A stretch of 44,520 nt of DNA from Terriglobales bacterium (GCA_035624455.1 DASPRM010000074.1:1-44520); one strand, 5' to 3'. Counted from the first letter of the stretch, positions 18,033-27,693 are shown. Numbers and translations: made by a program. The notes: a model not told the origin generated them from the letters alone.

Positions 18033-18684
18033 GGCCATCTTCCAATCCGCAAGAAGTTGCTGGCTGGGCGATGGCCGCATCGTGGTGCTCCCGGTCCTCT
18101 TAGTGCTGGTTCTGGCGGGGTGCCGTCTCGACATGCAGATTCAGCCCAAGGTGACTCCCTTGCGCCAGAGCGACTTTTTTGCCGATGGCCGTGGCTCCCG
18201 GCCACTGGTCCCCGGAACGGTAGCGCGCGGTGAACTGCGCGACGATACCTATTTCTATACCGGAATGGTTGGCAAGGACCCGGGCACCGAGATGCCTTTC
18301 GCGGTGACCCGTGAAGTGCTGGATCGAGGACAAGAACGTTTCAACATCTACTGCTCGCCTTGCCACTCTCGCGTGGGAGATGGCAACGGAATCATCGTGC
18401 AGCGCGGTTATCGCCGTCCGCCTTCTTATTACGATCCCAAGTTGCTAAACGCTCCTATCGGCCACTTCTACGACGTGATGACCAACGGCTTCGGCGCCAT
18501 GCCGGACTACTCCGCCCAGGTGGCTCCTCGTGATCGCTGGGCTATTGCGGCTTATATCCGGGCGCTGCAACTGAGCCAGCATGCTCCGGCCTCCGCGGTT
18601 CCCGCGGGAACCGCGATGCCTGCGCCGACGGGCGAGGGTGCAGGGGCAGACGCCGCTTCCGGCGTGGAAGGGAAGCAGCCGTGA
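18013..18684 (+). CDS. actE: Alternative complex III subunit E, monohaem cytochrome c lipoprotein
   Basis: About 223 aa if started at TTG 18013, overlapping actD by 20 bp. In-frame GTG codons at 18082 and 18085 would give a shorter signal; the start is unsettled. A hydrophobic segment ends in VLAGC, a lipobox (C37), so the mature protein is probably a lipoprotein. One haem site CSPCH (114-118) and a likely axial methionine in GAMPDYS (M163) define a class I cytochrome c domain. It ends in an Ala/Pro-rich tail. It should take electrons within the complex and hand them on to the oxidase. Confidence 0.9.
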   Translation: MRRCRIKAIFQSARSCWLGDGRIVVLPVLLVLVLAGCRLDMQIQPKVTPLRQSDFFADGRGSRPLVPGTVARGELRDDTYFYTGMVGKDPGTEMPFAVTREVLDRGQERFNIYCSPCHSRVGDGNGIIVQRGYRRPPSYYDPKLLNAPIGHFYDVMTNGFGAMPDYSAQVAPRDRWAIAAYIRALQLSQHAPASAVPAGTAMPAPTGEGAGADAASGVEGKQP

Positions 18685-19892
18685 GTGCCACCCTCCAGAC
18701 GCGTCAGCTTGATTTCGCTGCGCCGCCGTTCGTGCAGATCCTCTATCGGCGGGCGCTCACGATAGGGATCGTCTTCGCGATTCTGACCGTCATTGGTTTT
18801 GCAATCACGCCGGCGGCGACGCTGCGCTCCTGGATGATCGGATTCATGCTCTGTCTCGGGTTGACGCTGGGCCCTCTGGGGTTCCTAATGCTTTGGCACG
18901 TGACTGGAGGCCGTTGGGGCGTTCCGATTCGCCGCATCCTGGAAGCGGCCACGCGCACGATTCCGCTGGTCACGATTTACTTTTTGCCCATTCTGTTCGG
19001 CGCCAAGGTCCTATATGCGTGGGCACGCTCCATCCCGGCTGAGGATCATCATCTTCAGGAGATTCATGAACGCTGGCTCAACCTGGGTGGGTTCACGATT
19101 CGCGCCATCATTTATTTTGCGGTCTGGTGGACGCTGATTCTGGTTCTCAACCGCTGGTCAGCCGACCAGGACAAGCCTCACGAGACCCGCTATCTGGACA
19201 AGCTGGCGGCAGTCAGCGCCATTGGCGTCATCCTTTATTTCGGCACCATGACCTTCGCCTCCATTGATTGGGTGATGTCATTGCTGCCGGGCTGGAACTC
19301 CACCATCTATGCACTTGCCGTAGTCGTGGGTCAGGGCCTCACCGCGTTATGCCTGTGCGCCATAGTGTCGCGGTACATGGTGGAGTACACGCCTGTTCAG
19401 CCTCTACTCTCGCGCAATGAATTTCATGACATGGGCAAACTCATGTTTACCTTCGTCATGCTTTGGGGCTACATGAACTTCTCTCAGTGGCTGATCAGCT
19501 GGGCCGGCAACCTGCCGGAAGAGATTCACTGGTACCTCCTCCGCTTGCGCGGCGGATGGGAAAACGTCGCCGTTTTTCTGGCGGTCTTTCACTTCTGCGT
19601 TCCCTTTGCCATTCTCCTGTCCAGCGGGCTGAAACAGTCGCCACGCAAGCTGGCGCTGGTGGCCACGTGGTTGTTTTTCATGCGCTACGTGGATCTCTAC
19701 TGGAACATCGCTCCTGCCCATTATCCCGATCATTGGCATTACGGCTGGCAGGACGCCGTCGTTCCCATAGCTATGGTGTCTCTGTGGGTCGCCTTCTTCG
19801 CTTTCAATCTGAAGAGCCGGCCGGTGATCGCGCTGCATGATCCGCGCACCGAAATCGCTCTGGCTGAAGCCGAGGAACATCATCATGAGTAA
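18681..19892 (+). CDS. actF: Alternative complex III subunit F, second NrfD-like membrane subunit
   Basis: A 403-aa polytopic protein with about ten helices, related to ActC. It has SIDWVMSLLPGWNSTIYA, matching the ActC/ActF quinol-side motif, and NFSQWLISWAGNLPEE. Its GTG start overlaps the actE stop (GTGA). It ends in a His/Glu-rich cytoplasmic tail. This completes the ActA-F set in the usual order; no separate ActG/ActH was seen. Confidence 0.93.
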   Translation: MSATLQTRQLDFAAPPFVQILYRRALTIGIVFAILTVIGFAITPAATLRSWMIGFMLCLGLTLGPLGFLMLWHVTGGRWGVPIRRILEAATRTIPLVTIYFLPILFGAKVLYAWARSIPAEDHHLQEIHERWLNLGGFTIRAIIYFAVWWTLILVLNRWSADQDKPHETRYLDKLAAVSAIGVILYFGTMTFASIDWVMSLLPGWNSTIYALAVVVGQGLTALCLCAIVSRYMVEYTPVQPLLSRNEFHDMGKLMFTFVMLWGYMNFSQWLISWAGNLPEEIHWYLLRLRGGWENVAVFLAVFHFCVPFAILLSSGLKQSPRKLALVATWLFFMRYVDLYWNIAPAHYPDHWHYGWQDAVVPIAMVSLWVAFFAFNLKSRPVIALHDPRTEIALAEAEEHHHE

Positions 19893-20421
19893 TCACCCGC
19901 ACGACGAAGAGCGCGATCTGCACTTTGAGCAGATCCAGCATTCCGACACGCAATATGAATCTCGCGACCTCGGGACGCGCACCCTGGTGGGTTTTGTCGC
20001 GGGGCTGGGGCTCATGACCTTTGCGATGGTTCTGGTGGCCTGGGGCGTTCTAGCATTTCTCAGCAACTTTGTGAACCGGGAGCGGGCCGAAAATGCTCCT
20101 CCGCCGCTGACCGCGATGCCTCAGGAGCCGCGCAAAGGCGATCCCGCTCTCAGGTTTCCCGAGCCTCGCCTGGAGAAAAGCGAGGCCGCGGAAAGCCGTA
20201 GAACTCTGGCCGCCAACGAGGCCCAGCTCAGCAGCTACGGTTGGGTGGATCAGAAGAACGGCGTTGCTCACATTCCCATCGAGCGCGCTATGGACCAGAT
20301 TGCGCAACAAGGATTGCCAACAAGACCGCAGCCGAAGGCGCAGCCTCCGGCCGAATTCGGCAGCGGGATCGAGAATAACGCCGGCGCTGGCGGCGGTTAC
20401 TGGCCCGAGGTTCGGAATTAA
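19885..20421 (+). CDS. Membrane-anchored protein of the ACIII-oxidase operon, unknown role
   Basis: A 178-aa protein starting 8 bp inside actF. A charged N-terminus is followed by one helix (about 34-60, LVGFVAGLGLMTFAMVLVAWGVLAF). A Pro-rich linker leads to a motif block SSYGWVDQKNGVAHIPIERAMDQ followed by GLPTRP, a pattern I associate with small proteins encoded next to SCO1 and oxidase genes. There are no haem or metal motifs. Its position between actF and SCO1 suggests a role in assembly or in joining the complex to the oxidase; this is inference from context. Confidence 0.8.
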   Translation: MSNHPHDEERDLHFEQIQHSDTQYESRDLGTRTLVGFVAGLGLMTFAMVLVAWGVLAFLSNFVNRERAENAPPPLTAMPQEPRKGDPALRFPEPRLEKSEAAESRRTLAANEAQLSSYGWVDQKNGVAHIPIERAMDQIAQQGLPTRPQPKAQPPAEFGSGIENNAGAGGGYWPEVRN

Positions 20422-20461
20422 CAAAATCCCTGCCGCCATTCGCCGGCAGCAGAAGGGAAGC

Positions 20462-21361
20462 ATGAAGTTGTTCGGTAGGCACAAAACGAGTCGTGGTCCT
20501 GTGGCCAGAATCGCTCTCGCCGCCACGATCGCAGTTGTGCTCTCTTTCTCCTGCATCGTGCTGGCGCAGGGTATGAGCGGCGGACCGCGCGGCACCGCTT
20601 CCCCGCCTCCAACCATCCTCAAGCAGGTTGGCATCGAGCAACATCTCGATGCACAACTCCCGCTCGATCTGGTTTTTCACGACGAGACCGGACACGATGT
20701 CCCCCTATCCCAATTTTTCGGGAGCAGGCCGGTAGTCCTCAGCCTGGTTTATTACAACTGTCCCATGCTCTGCGGAGAAGTGCTGAATGGCATGGCGAGC
20801 GTCTTTTCGGTTTTGAAGTTCGACGTCGGCAAAGAGTTCGATGTCGTGACGGTGAGCTTTGACCCCCGCGAAACTCCTGACCTTGCCCGCAGCAAGAAGC
20901 GCGTGTTTGTCGAGCGCTATGGCCGTGCCGGCGCCGAACAAGGCTGGCATTTCTTGACTGGATCCAAAGAATCCATCGATGCCCTCACTCGCGCCACTGG
21001 ATTCAACTACGCCTGGGACGAAGAATCCAAACAATTCGCTCACGCTGCCGCCATCATGGTCGTAACGCCGGGAGGCAAAATCTCAAAATACTTTTATGGC
21101 GTCGAATATGCGCCCAAAGATCTGCGCTTCGGCCTGATTCAGGCCTCTGAGAATCGCATCGGCACGGTTGTGGATCAGGTGCTGCTCTACTGCTATCACT
21201 ACGATCCCCGCACGGGAAAATACGGCGCCATCATCTCGCGCGTGATGCAGGTGGCAGGGCTGCTCACCATCCTTATTCTCGGAGGATTACTCATTGTTAT
21301 GTTCCGACTGGAGCCGCAGTCCAGCCGCACTCCGCTGGGCCGCAAAGGAGGCAGCGCCTAA
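20462..21361 (+). CDS. SCO1/SenC copper chaperone
   Basis: A 299-aa protein with an N-terminal signal or anchor, a thioredoxin-like SCO domain with CPMLC (C100, C104) and a distant histidine (FAHAAAI, H194), and a C-terminal membrane helix (about 259-281). Cys-x3-Cys plus His is the copper site that delivers Cu to the CuA centre of oxidase subunit II, which is the next gene. The ATG at 20462 follows GGGAAG; the open frame upstream overlaps the previous gene and is not likely translated. The C-terminal helix is not present in all SCO proteins. Confidence 0.92.
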   Translation: MKLFGRHKTSRGPVARIALAATIAVVLSFSCIVLAQGMSGGPRGTASPPPTILKQVGIEQHLDAQLPLDLVFHDETGHDVPLSQFFGSRPVVLSLVYYNCPMLCGEVLNGMASVFSVLKFDVGKEFDVVTVSFDPRETPDLARSKKRVFVERYGRAGAEQGWHFLTGSKESIDALTRATGFNYAWDEESKQFAHAAAIMVVTPGGKISKYFYGVEYAPKDLRFGLIQASENRIGTVVDQVLLYCYHYDPRTGKYGAIISRVMQVAGLLTILILGGLLIVMFRLEPQSSRTPLGRKGGSA

Positions 21362-21363
21362 CC

Positions 21364-22410
21364 ATGTTCCAGAACATTCCGCTGTGGCCGGAACGCGCTT
21401 CCTCCATGGCCGGACGTGTCGATGCCTTCTTCATCTTCATGCTGGTGGTGACGGGCTGCGCCGCTATCGGGGTCTTCGTCCTGATCTTCGTCTTTGCCAT
21501 TCAGTATCGGCAGAGGCCCGGTGGCAAGGCGACGCAGATTGAAGGTTCACACGCGCTCGAAGCTACCTGGTCGATCCTCCCTCTGGGCGCTTTCATGCTG
21601 ATGTTCCTCTGGGGAGCCACGATCTACGTCGCTGAATCCAAGCCTCCAGCCAACGCCATGGAGATCTACACCGTGGCCAAACAATGGATGTGGAAGTTCG
21701 AGCACCCGGAAGGCGTGCGTGAAATCGATCAGTTGCACGTCCCCGTGGGCCGCGACATCCGCCTCACCATGGTTTCCCAGGACGTGATCCACAGCTTCTA
21801 CGTTCCGGCCTTTCGCGTTAAGCAGGACGTCCTGCCCGGGCGTTACACCACCGCCTGGTTCCGTGCCATCAAGCCCGGAACCTATCACCTATTCTGTGCT
21901 GAGTATTGCGGAACCTCGCACTCCGCGATGATTGGCGACATCGTGGTCATGGATCCGGCCGAGTTCGAGCAGTGGCTGGGAGGCGGACCGGCGCAAGGCA
22001 CCATGGCCCAGAGAGGGCAGCAACTGTTTGCCTCGCTGGGATGCGCTACCTGCCACCGGTTGGACACTCAGGGTCGCGGTCCCAACCTGCAGGGCGTCTA
22101 CGGCAAGGCCGTGCTGCTTGACGACGGTCGCACCGTCCTCGCCGACGACAACTATGTTCGCGAGTCCATCCTCTCTCCCGGCGCCAAAGTTGTCGCCGGC
22201 TTTAAGCCCATCATGCCGACCTTCCAGGGAATTGTTAGTGAGGAGCAACTTCTTTCGTTAGTTGCATACGTCAAGTCACTAGGTAAGGCCGGGCCCGGGA
22301 TGCCGGCAACTACTCAACCCACTGCCCAGCTGCCCGGACCAGGCCCGAATCCCGGCGCGAAGCTGCCTCCGGATGTGAATCCCCGTCCTGGAACAAAGAA
22401 GGTGCAATAA
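21364..22410 (+). CDS. coxB: Cytochrome c oxidase subunit II with fused cytochrome c (caa3 type)
   Basis: A 348-aa protein. Two membrane helices (about 20-48 and 65-90) precede a cupredoxin domain with all CuA ligands visible: H143, C178, E180, C182, H186 and M189. A C-terminal cytochrome c domain follows with CATCH (227-231) and a probable axial Met in KPIMPTF (M284). The C-terminus is Pro-rich. The fused haem makes this a caa3-type oxidase that can receive electrons directly from the ActE/ActA cytochromes. It starts 2 bp after the SCO1 stop. Confidence 0.96.
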   Translation: MFQNIPLWPERASSMAGRVDAFFIFMLVVTGCAAIGVFVLIFVFAIQYRQRPGGKATQIEGSHALEATWSILPLGAFMLMFLWGATIYVAESKPPANAMEIYTVAKQWMWKFEHPEGVREIDQLHVPVGRDIRLTMVSQDVIHSFYVPAFRVKQDVLPGRYTTAWFRAIKPGTYHLFCAEYCGTSHSAMIGDIVVMDPAEFEQWLGGGPAQGTMAQRGQQLFASLGCATCHRLDTQGRGPNLQGVYGKAVLLDDGRTVLADDNYVRESILSPGAKVVAGFKPIMPTFQGIVSEEQLLSLVAYVKSLGKAGPGMPATTQPTAQLPGPGPNPGAKLPPDVNPRPGTKKVQ

Positions 22411-22413
22411 GTT

Positions 22414-24039
22414 ATGGCCGCCAATGAAGCTCCGGAACGCGAAAATTACTTGACCACCAGCTATGGCGTCCGGTCCTGGCTGTTGACCACGGACCACAAA
22501 CGCATTGCCATCCTCTACCTCATCTCGATCACCCTCATGTTCTTCATCGGTGGTTTCTTTGCCACCCTGATTCGCCTCGAGTTGCTGACCCCTCCCGGTG
22601 ATCTGATGACCTCGGACACCTACAACAAGATGTTCAGCATGCACGGGATCGTGATGATCTTCTTCTTCCTGATTCCATCGATTCCCGCTGTGCTGGGGAA
22701 CTTCTTTATCCCCATGATGCTGGGCGCCAAGGACCTTGCATTTCCCCGGATTAATCTCCTGAGCTGGTACATCTACACCATTTCTGCCTTCATGATCCTC
22801 TACGTCATCCTCACGGGTGGCGTCGATACCGGCTGGACCTTCTACACTCCCTTCAGCACTACTTTTTCGAATACCCATGTTCTCCTCGCTGGCCTGGCCG
22901 TATTCGTCAATGGCTTTTCCTCCATCCTGACGGGACTCAATTTCATCGTGACTACGCACCGCATGCGCGCACCCGGGCTGACCTGGGGACGCATGCAACT
23001 TTTCGTCTGGAGCTTGTATGCAACCTCGGTGATCCAGGTGCTTGGCACCCCGGTGCTGGCGATCACACTGGTGCTGGTGGCGCTGGAACGCGGTTTTCAT
23101 ATTGGCATTTTCAATCCCGCGGTCGGCGGTGATCCGGTGCTGTTCCAGCACCTGTTCTGGTTTTACTCGCACCCCGCCGTTTACATCATGATCCTGCCCA
23201 GCATGGGGGTAATTTCGGAAGTAGTGACCTGCTTCTCGCGCAAGCGTGTTTTTGGCTACACCTTTGTTGCACTCTCCTCGATCTCCATTGCGGTCTTTGG
23301 CTTCCTGGTGTGGGCGCATCACATGTTCGTGGCCGGCATGTCCCTGTACGCGGCGCTGGTCTTCTCATTACTGAGTTACTTCGTCGCTGTCCCCTCCGCG
23401 GTCAAGGTCTTCAACTGGACCGCCACCATGTACAAAGGCCAGGTCTCTTACCACACGCCTATGCTCTACGCCTTCGGCTTCATTGGACTGTTCACCATGG
23501 GCGGCCTGACCGGACTTTTTCTCGCTGCGCTCGGTATAGACGTCCATGTAACCGACACTTACTTCGTTGTGGCGCACTTCCACTTCATCATGGTAGGTGG
23601 CGCCGTGATGGGCTATTTGGCGGGCATCCATTATTGGTGGCCAAAGATGACGGGACGGATGTATCCGGAAATCTGGGGGAAGATTGCGGCTGCGATCGTC
23701 TTCTTCGGATTTGTGCTCACGTTCCTGCCGCAATTCGTGCTGGGTTACGTCGGAATGCCTCGCCGCTATCACGCTTACGCGCCGGAATTTCAGGTACTGA
23801 ACGTGCTCTCTACTGCCGGCGCATCCATTCTCGCGCTTGGCTACCTGATGCCGCTGATTTATCTCTTCTGGTCGCTTCGCTATGGCGAAGAGGCAGGTCC
23901 CAATCCCTGGGCTTCCGCCGGGCTGGAGTGGAAGACGGAATCTCCGCCTCCGACTTTCAATTTCGAGCAGACCCCGGTTGTGACCTGGGAAGCCTATAAC
24001 TACGAGGAGTTGCCGCAGGAGGTGCCGGTTGGCCGATAG
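22414..24039 (+). CDS. ctaD: Cytochrome c oxidase subunit I, A2-type
   Basis: A 541-aa protein with about 12 helices. Haem a ligands are H77 and H390, the haem a3 ligand H388, and CuB ligands H253, H302 and H303, with the crosslink tyrosine Y257 in YSHPAVY. A1-type oxidases have Glu in this helix (GHPEVY); here it is YSHP with Ala, the mark of A2-type pumps such as the caa3 oxidases of Thermus and Rhodothermus. It lies 3 bp after subunit II. It catalyses O2 reduction with proton pumping. Confidence 0.97.
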   Translation: MAANEAPERENYLTTSYGVRSWLLTTDHKRIAILYLISITLMFFIGGFFATLIRLELLTPPGDLMTSDTYNKMFSMHGIVMIFFFLIPSIPAVLGNFFIPMMLGAKDLAFPRINLLSWYIYTISAFMILYVILTGGVDTGWTFYTPFSTTFSNTHVLLAGLAVFVNGFSSILTGLNFIVTTHRMRAPGLTWGRMQLFVWSLYATSVIQVLGTPVLAITLVLVALERGFHIGIFNPAVGGDPVLFQHLFWFYSHPAVYIMILPSMGVISEVVTCFSRKRVFGYTFVALSSISIAVFGFLVWAHHMFVAGMSLYAALVFSLLSYFVAVPSAVKVFNWTATMYKGQVSYHTPMLYAFGFIGLFTMGGLTGLFLAALGIDVHVTDTYFVVAHFHFIMVGGAVMGYLAGIHYWWPKMTGRMYPEIWGKIAAAIVFFGFVLTFLPQFVLGYVGMPRRYHAYAPEFQVLNVLSTAGASILALGYLMPLIYLFWSLRYGEEAGPNPWASAGLEWKTESPPPTFNFEQTPVVTWEAYNYEELPQEVPVGR

Positions 24040-24715
24040 TCCCGCCGTGGCTCCCGAGCATGTCATCGCTGAGGAAGCGCTCCGCCACCATTTCGCCAAC
24101 ATGGAGCAGCAGCGGGAATCCTCCACCCTGGGCATGTGGGTTTTCCTGGTGACTGAAATCATGTTTTTTGGCGGCCTGTTTGCCGCTTACATGATCTACC
24201 GCCATCTCTATCCCGGCGCGTGGGCTACGGGGAGCGAGCACATGAGCTTTTGGCTGGGGACCATCAATACCACCATCCTGTTGATCAGCAGCCTGCTGGT
24301 GGCTCTCTCGGTCCATGCGATTCAACTCGGCGAATCCAAGATAACCGCGCTGCTGCTGTTATTTACCGTTCTTCTGGGCACAGCTTTCTTGGGGATCAAG
24401 GCGGTGGAATATCACGCGCATTACGTGGAAGGCGCAGTTCCCGGCCACTGGTGGCATCTTCACGATGTCGCCGATCCCGAGCACGTGCAGATGTTCTTCA
24501 TTCTCTACTTCATCATGACGGGCTTGCACGCCCTGCACGTCACCATCGGGCTGGGTTTGTTAGCTTTTGTCGCGTATAAGGCATACAAAGGAGGCTATAC
24601 GCCGGAGTATCACAATCCGGTCGAGGTCTCCGGCCTGTACTGGCACTTTGTTGATTTGGTCTGGATTTTCCTCTATCCCATGCTGTACCTGGTCGCCCGT
24701 ACCCACACGGGGTAG
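24029..24715 (+). CDS. ctaE: Cytochrome c oxidase subunit III
   Basis: A 228-aa protein with about five helices. [21 protein letters not shown] and the C-terminal [20 protein letters not shown] are typical. It starts at TTG 24029, inside the end of ctaD (11-bp overlap). The start is supported by a full AGGAGGT at 24017-24023, five bases upstream. The overlap suggests coupled translation with subunit I. Confidence 0.95.
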   Translation: MADSPAVAPEHVIAEEALRHHFANMEQQRESSTLGMWVFLVTEIMFFGGLFAAYMIYRHLYPGAWATGSEHMSFWLGTINTTILLISSLLVALSVHAIQLGESKITALLLLFTVLLGTAFLGIKAVEYHAHYVEGAVPGHWWHLHDVADPEHVQMFFILYFIMTGLHALHVTIGLGLLAFVAYKAYKGGYTPEYHNPVEVSGLYWHFVDLVWIFLYPMLYLVARTHTG

Positions 24716-24733
24716 CAAGGAGCTGCGCACATC

Positions 24734-25039
24734 ATGTCTGAACATATAGTGCCGAAGAAAACCTACTTCGTGGTCGGTGCGTCGCTCATCGTTTTGATGA
24801 TTATCACCGCTATCCTTTCGCGCGTGCCCATGCCGGGAGAACTCAATACCCTGATCGCTCTCACAATCGCCGGAATCAAAGCTCTGCTCGTGCTCCTCTT
24901 TTTCATGCACCTCAAGTATGAGACGCCGCGCCTCAATGCCTTCGTGCTGTTCGCCGGGCTGTTCTGGCTGCTCCTGCTGTTGGGACTCAGCATGACCGAC
25001 TATCCCTTCCGCGCCGTCTTCGGCGCCCCCGGCCACTGA
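24734..25039 (+). CDS. ctaF: Cytochrome c oxidase subunit IV
   Basis: A 101-aa protein with three predicted helices and the motif KALLVLLFFMHLKYE, typical of prokaryotic COX4 proteins. AAGGAG precedes the ATG by about 11 bases. It is the last gene of the respiratory run; no T-run terminator was seen after it. Confidence 0.92.
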   Translation: MSEHIVPKKTYFVVGASLIVLMIITAILSRVPMPGELNTLIALTIAGIKALLVLLFFMHLKYETPRLNAFVLFAGLFWLLLLLGLSMTDYPFRAVFGAPGH

Positions 25040-25092
25040 GTATCTGTGCGCGGACACGTGAGAAACCACATTGTTTGGCACTCATCCCCACT

Positions 25093-25151
25093 GTCATTCT
25101 TGGCGAGGACCGATCATAAAGACAGAGTCCGAGTCGAAGGATCTTGCGGTT
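25093..25151 (+). repeat. Dispersed intergenic repeat, copy 2
   Basis: The copy runs from GTCATTCTTGGCGAGGACC to GAGTCGAAGGATCTTGCGG. It has the same ends as the copy at 12068 and a different middle. It lies between the oxidase operon and the zinc-ribbon gene. Confidence 0.6.
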
Positions 25152-25233
25152 TTGCAACTCGCAAATGGATCATTACGTCCTCCGATTCCTTGGTATTCCC
25201 TGATTTGATTTATCCTGCTCTCTGAGGTGCTTT

Positions 25234-25881
25234 ATGGCCTTCTGTACCTCCTGTGGCGCTCCCATGGACGCAACTGCAACCGCCTGTGCCAGGTGCGGTG
25301 CCCGCGCGACTCCTGTGGCCGCTCCGCCCAGTCCCGCCGCGGTCCAACGCCCGCCGGCTCGCGGGGGCGCTCTGAAGCTGGTGCTTATCATTCTGGCAGT
25401 CGCTCTCGGGTTCGGAGTGATCGGCATCGGAGCCGCAACCTACATCGCCGTCAAATTCGCACGCCACAGCCGCATCGAAGAGAGAGAAGGCCGCACTAAC
25501 ATTCAGACGCCCCTCGGCAGCGTCCAGACCTCCAAGGACCCGGCAGAGATCGCCTCGCGTCTGGGAGTGCCTATCTATCCCGGGGCCAAGGTCGCGGATG
25601 AGGGAGCCATGGTGAATATGGCCGGAGCGCACGTAGCCAGCGGTGTCTTCACCAGCGATGACGACCCGCAAAAAGTTTTCGACTTCTACCGCGAGCGCTA
25701 TCCTCAGGCGAATGTGAAACGAGAGAATGCAGGAACCGGAGAAATTGTCCTCACTTCCGGACACAAGGTTTTAACGATCAAAGTCCAAGCCCAGGGCAGC
25801 GGTTCGCGCATTGAAATCGCCAACGTGGGCGGAATTCCTACGGACGCCCAGCATTCCGACGAAAAACGGGAACCCTACTAG
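25234..25881 (+). CDS. Zinc-ribbon membrane protein of unknown function
   Basis: A 215-aa protein. The N-terminal zinc ribbon has C4, C7, C18 and C21 (FCTSCG, CARCG). A Pro/Ala linker leads to one membrane helix (about 48-74), then an extracytoplasmic domain containing DPAEIASRLGVPIYPGAK and a segment on KVFDFYRERYP. This layout is seen in many proteins of unknown role; the outer part looks like a small folded domain that could sense or bind something. The ATG follows TGAGGTG. It is not part of the oxidase operon by spacing (194 bp). Confidence 0.8.
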   Translation: MAFCTSCGAPMDATATACARCGARATPVAAPPSPAAVQRPPARGGALKLVLIILAVALGFGVIGIGAATYIAVKFARHSRIEEREGRTNIQTPLGSVQTSKDPAEIASRLGVPIYPGAKVADEGAMVNMAGAHVASGVFTSDDDPQKVFDFYRERYPQANVKRENAGTGEIVLTSGHKVLTIKVQAQGSGSRIEIANVGGIPTDAQHSDEKREPY

Positions 25882-26073
25882 CAAGACGGCTCCGTCGAAT
25901 CCGCTTCATCCCGCGCGAGAACAGGACACAATGTCCCCTTCCGAGGGCGACGCAAAGGCACTTGCCTTTCTCCAATCAAGACCGTATAGACAGGCATTCC
26001 CACTTTCATCCAAAGCGACACAAACCCAAAAGAACCTTATTTAATGCACCAGCCTTGGAAAGGATATGCACCC

Positions 26074-27552
26074 ATGAATCCCGTTCTGAATGTCTTCGCG
26101 CAGCACCCCTCTAAAACCGATAGCCGCCGGTGGGCTGCTCTCATCGTGATCTGCGCCTGCGCCGCATCTTTGTCTTTGCACGCACAAACCACCGCATCCT
26201 CTCAGGCTTCCTCGTCCGGCGAGACCCCGCAAGCCATGCAGGAACGCATCGAGAGACTCGAAGCCGAGGTTGCAGAGCTGAAGGCCATCGTCAGACAGCT
26301 GCAATCGACCTCCTCTTCCTCCTCTCCCTCGCCGCCGGCCGTTCCCTCCCAGGCTGCGCTGGAAACTAGCTCAGCCACACAGCCACAAAATGTCTCACAA
26401 ACCGGCGCTAACAAGGCGCTGGACTTCTTTCGTGGGACCACTATCAATCTCGGCCTCGATACCTACTACGCCTACAACTTCAACCAACCCGTTGGGCGCG
26501 TAAACCTGCTGCGCGCTTATGACGTCCTGAGCAATGAGTTCAGTCTGAATCAGGCCAGCGTAATTTTCGATCACCCTCCCGATCTTGCCGCAGGCCGGCG
26601 TTGGGGTGGGCGCCTGGACTTGCAATTTGGTCAGGCCACCGACACGCTCCAGGGAAATCCTGCCAACGAACCCAGGCCGGAGATCTACCGCAACATCTTC
26701 CAGGCGTATGGCACGTACATTATTCCCATCGGCAAAGGTGTGAACGTCGACTTCGGGAAGTGGGGAAGCTCGCTTGGCATGGAGGGAAACTACACTAAGG
26801 ACCAGATCAACTACTCGCGCGCCTACTGGTTCGATTTCCTGCCTTTCTACCACATGGGATTGCGCGTCGCCTTTCCCGTGAGCGACCGGCTGACTCTGAA
26901 TTATTGGGTGGTGAATGGCACCAACCAGGTGGAAGCTACCAATGGCTTCAAGGATCAGCTCTTTGGCTTCACCGCTAAGCCGCACAAGACTGTGACCTGG
27001 ACGCTGAACTACTACTTCGGCCAGGATCATCCCGATCGCGCCGTAGTCCCTCCGACTAGTCCCATTCCGGTCCAGCCGGATCTCAGCTTTGAAGCCATCC
27101 GCCCCGCACCCGATGGGCGAACCCATATCTTCGACAGCTACGTCAGCTGGCAGGCAACGCCCAAGTTGACGGTAGCTCTTGAGGGAGACTATTTAGTGCA
27201 GCGCCTGTGGAAAAATGCCGCACCGGGTCAATCCTCGGCTCCTTCTCATACCGATGGCGGCGCCGCTTACGTCCGATACCAGTTCACGCCCAGAATCGCG
27301 CTTGCTAGCCGAGCCGAGTACATGTCTGATCGCGGCGGCCTCTTCAGCGGACTAACGCAGGCGCTGAAAGAAAATACTGTCACCTTCGAATACAAAATGG
27401 CGGATGGATTTCTTATGCGTTACGAATGGCGGCGTGACTTCTCCAATCAGCCTTCCTTCCTCACCGACGTTCAAGGCGTTCTCACCAAGCAACAAAACAC
27501 TGCGACCGTGGGCCTGATCTGGTGGTGGGGAGGAAAGGAAGGCTCATGGTGA
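26074..27552 (+). CDS. Outer-membrane beta-barrel (porin-like) protein
   Basis: A 492-aa protein with a signal peptide (WAALIVICACAASLSLHAQ). A coiled-coil segment (MQERIERLEAEVAELKAIVRQLQ) and a Ser/Pro linker follow, then a long region of alternating polar and aromatic strands typical of a beta-barrel (for example TINLGLDTYYAYNFN, FGKWGSSLGMEGNY, TLNYYFGQDHPD). It ends with aromatic-rich VGLIWWWGGKEGSW. The N-terminal coiled coil followed by a barrel is common in acidobacterial and proteobacterial porin-like proteins. The start at 26074 has AAGGA ten bases upstream; an ATG at 26044 does not. The solute is unknown. Confidence 0.82.
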   Translation: MNPVLNVFAQHPSKTDSRRWAALIVICACAASLSLHAQTTASSQASSSGETPQAMQERIERLEAEVAELKAIVRQLQSTSSSSSPSPPAVPSQAALETSSATQPQNVSQTGANKALDFFRGTTINLGLDTYYAYNFNQPVGRVNLLRAYDVLSNEFSLNQASVIFDHPPDLAAGRRWGGRLDLQFGQATDTLQGNPANEPRPEIYRNIFQAYGTYIIPIGKGVNVDFGKWGSSLGMEGNYTKDQINYSRAYWFDFLPFYHMGLRVAFPVSDRLTLNYWVVNGTNQVEATNGFKDQLFGFTAKPHKTVTWTLNYYFGQDHPDRAVVPPTSPIPVQPDLSFEAIRPAPDGRTHIFDSYVSWQATPKLTVALEGDYLVQRLWKNAAPGQSSAPSHTDGGAAYVRYQFTPRIALASRAEYMSDRGGLFSGLTQALKENTVTFEYKMADGFLMRYEWRRDFSNQPSFLTDVQGVLTKQQNTATVGLIWWWGGKEGSW

Positions 27553-27582
27553 CGGGATTACTCATCACTCTTGTTTTGGGTT

Positions 27583-27641
27583 GTCATCTTGAGAGGGGAG
27601 GGTAGGCCGACCCCCGTGCGAGTCGAAAGACCTTGCGTTAC
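27583..27641 (+). repeat. Dispersed intergenic repeat, copy 3
   Basis: The copy runs from GTCATCTTGAGAGGGGAGG to GAGTCGAAAGACCTTGCGTT. It shares its ends with the other copies. It lies in the convergent gap after the porin-like gene. Confidence 0.6.
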
Positions 27642-27673
27642 TTCGCTGAGTCCGCCGCCACAAAAGCGAACGA

Positions 27674-27693
27674 GGGACGGCACACGCCGTCCC
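27674..27693. terminator. 8-bp GC-rich hairpin between convergent genes
   Basis: GGGACGGC pairs perfectly with GCCGTCCC around a 4-nt loop, between the porin-like gene (plus) and a PEP-CTERM gene (minus). No T-run follows on either strand, so a terminator role is only suggested by position. Confidence 0.35.

Noticed and set aside
22279-23322. Open frame of 347 codons on the minus strand
   Set aside because: It is antisense to ctaD and made mostly of charged and His residues, which mirror hydrophobic codons on the real strand.
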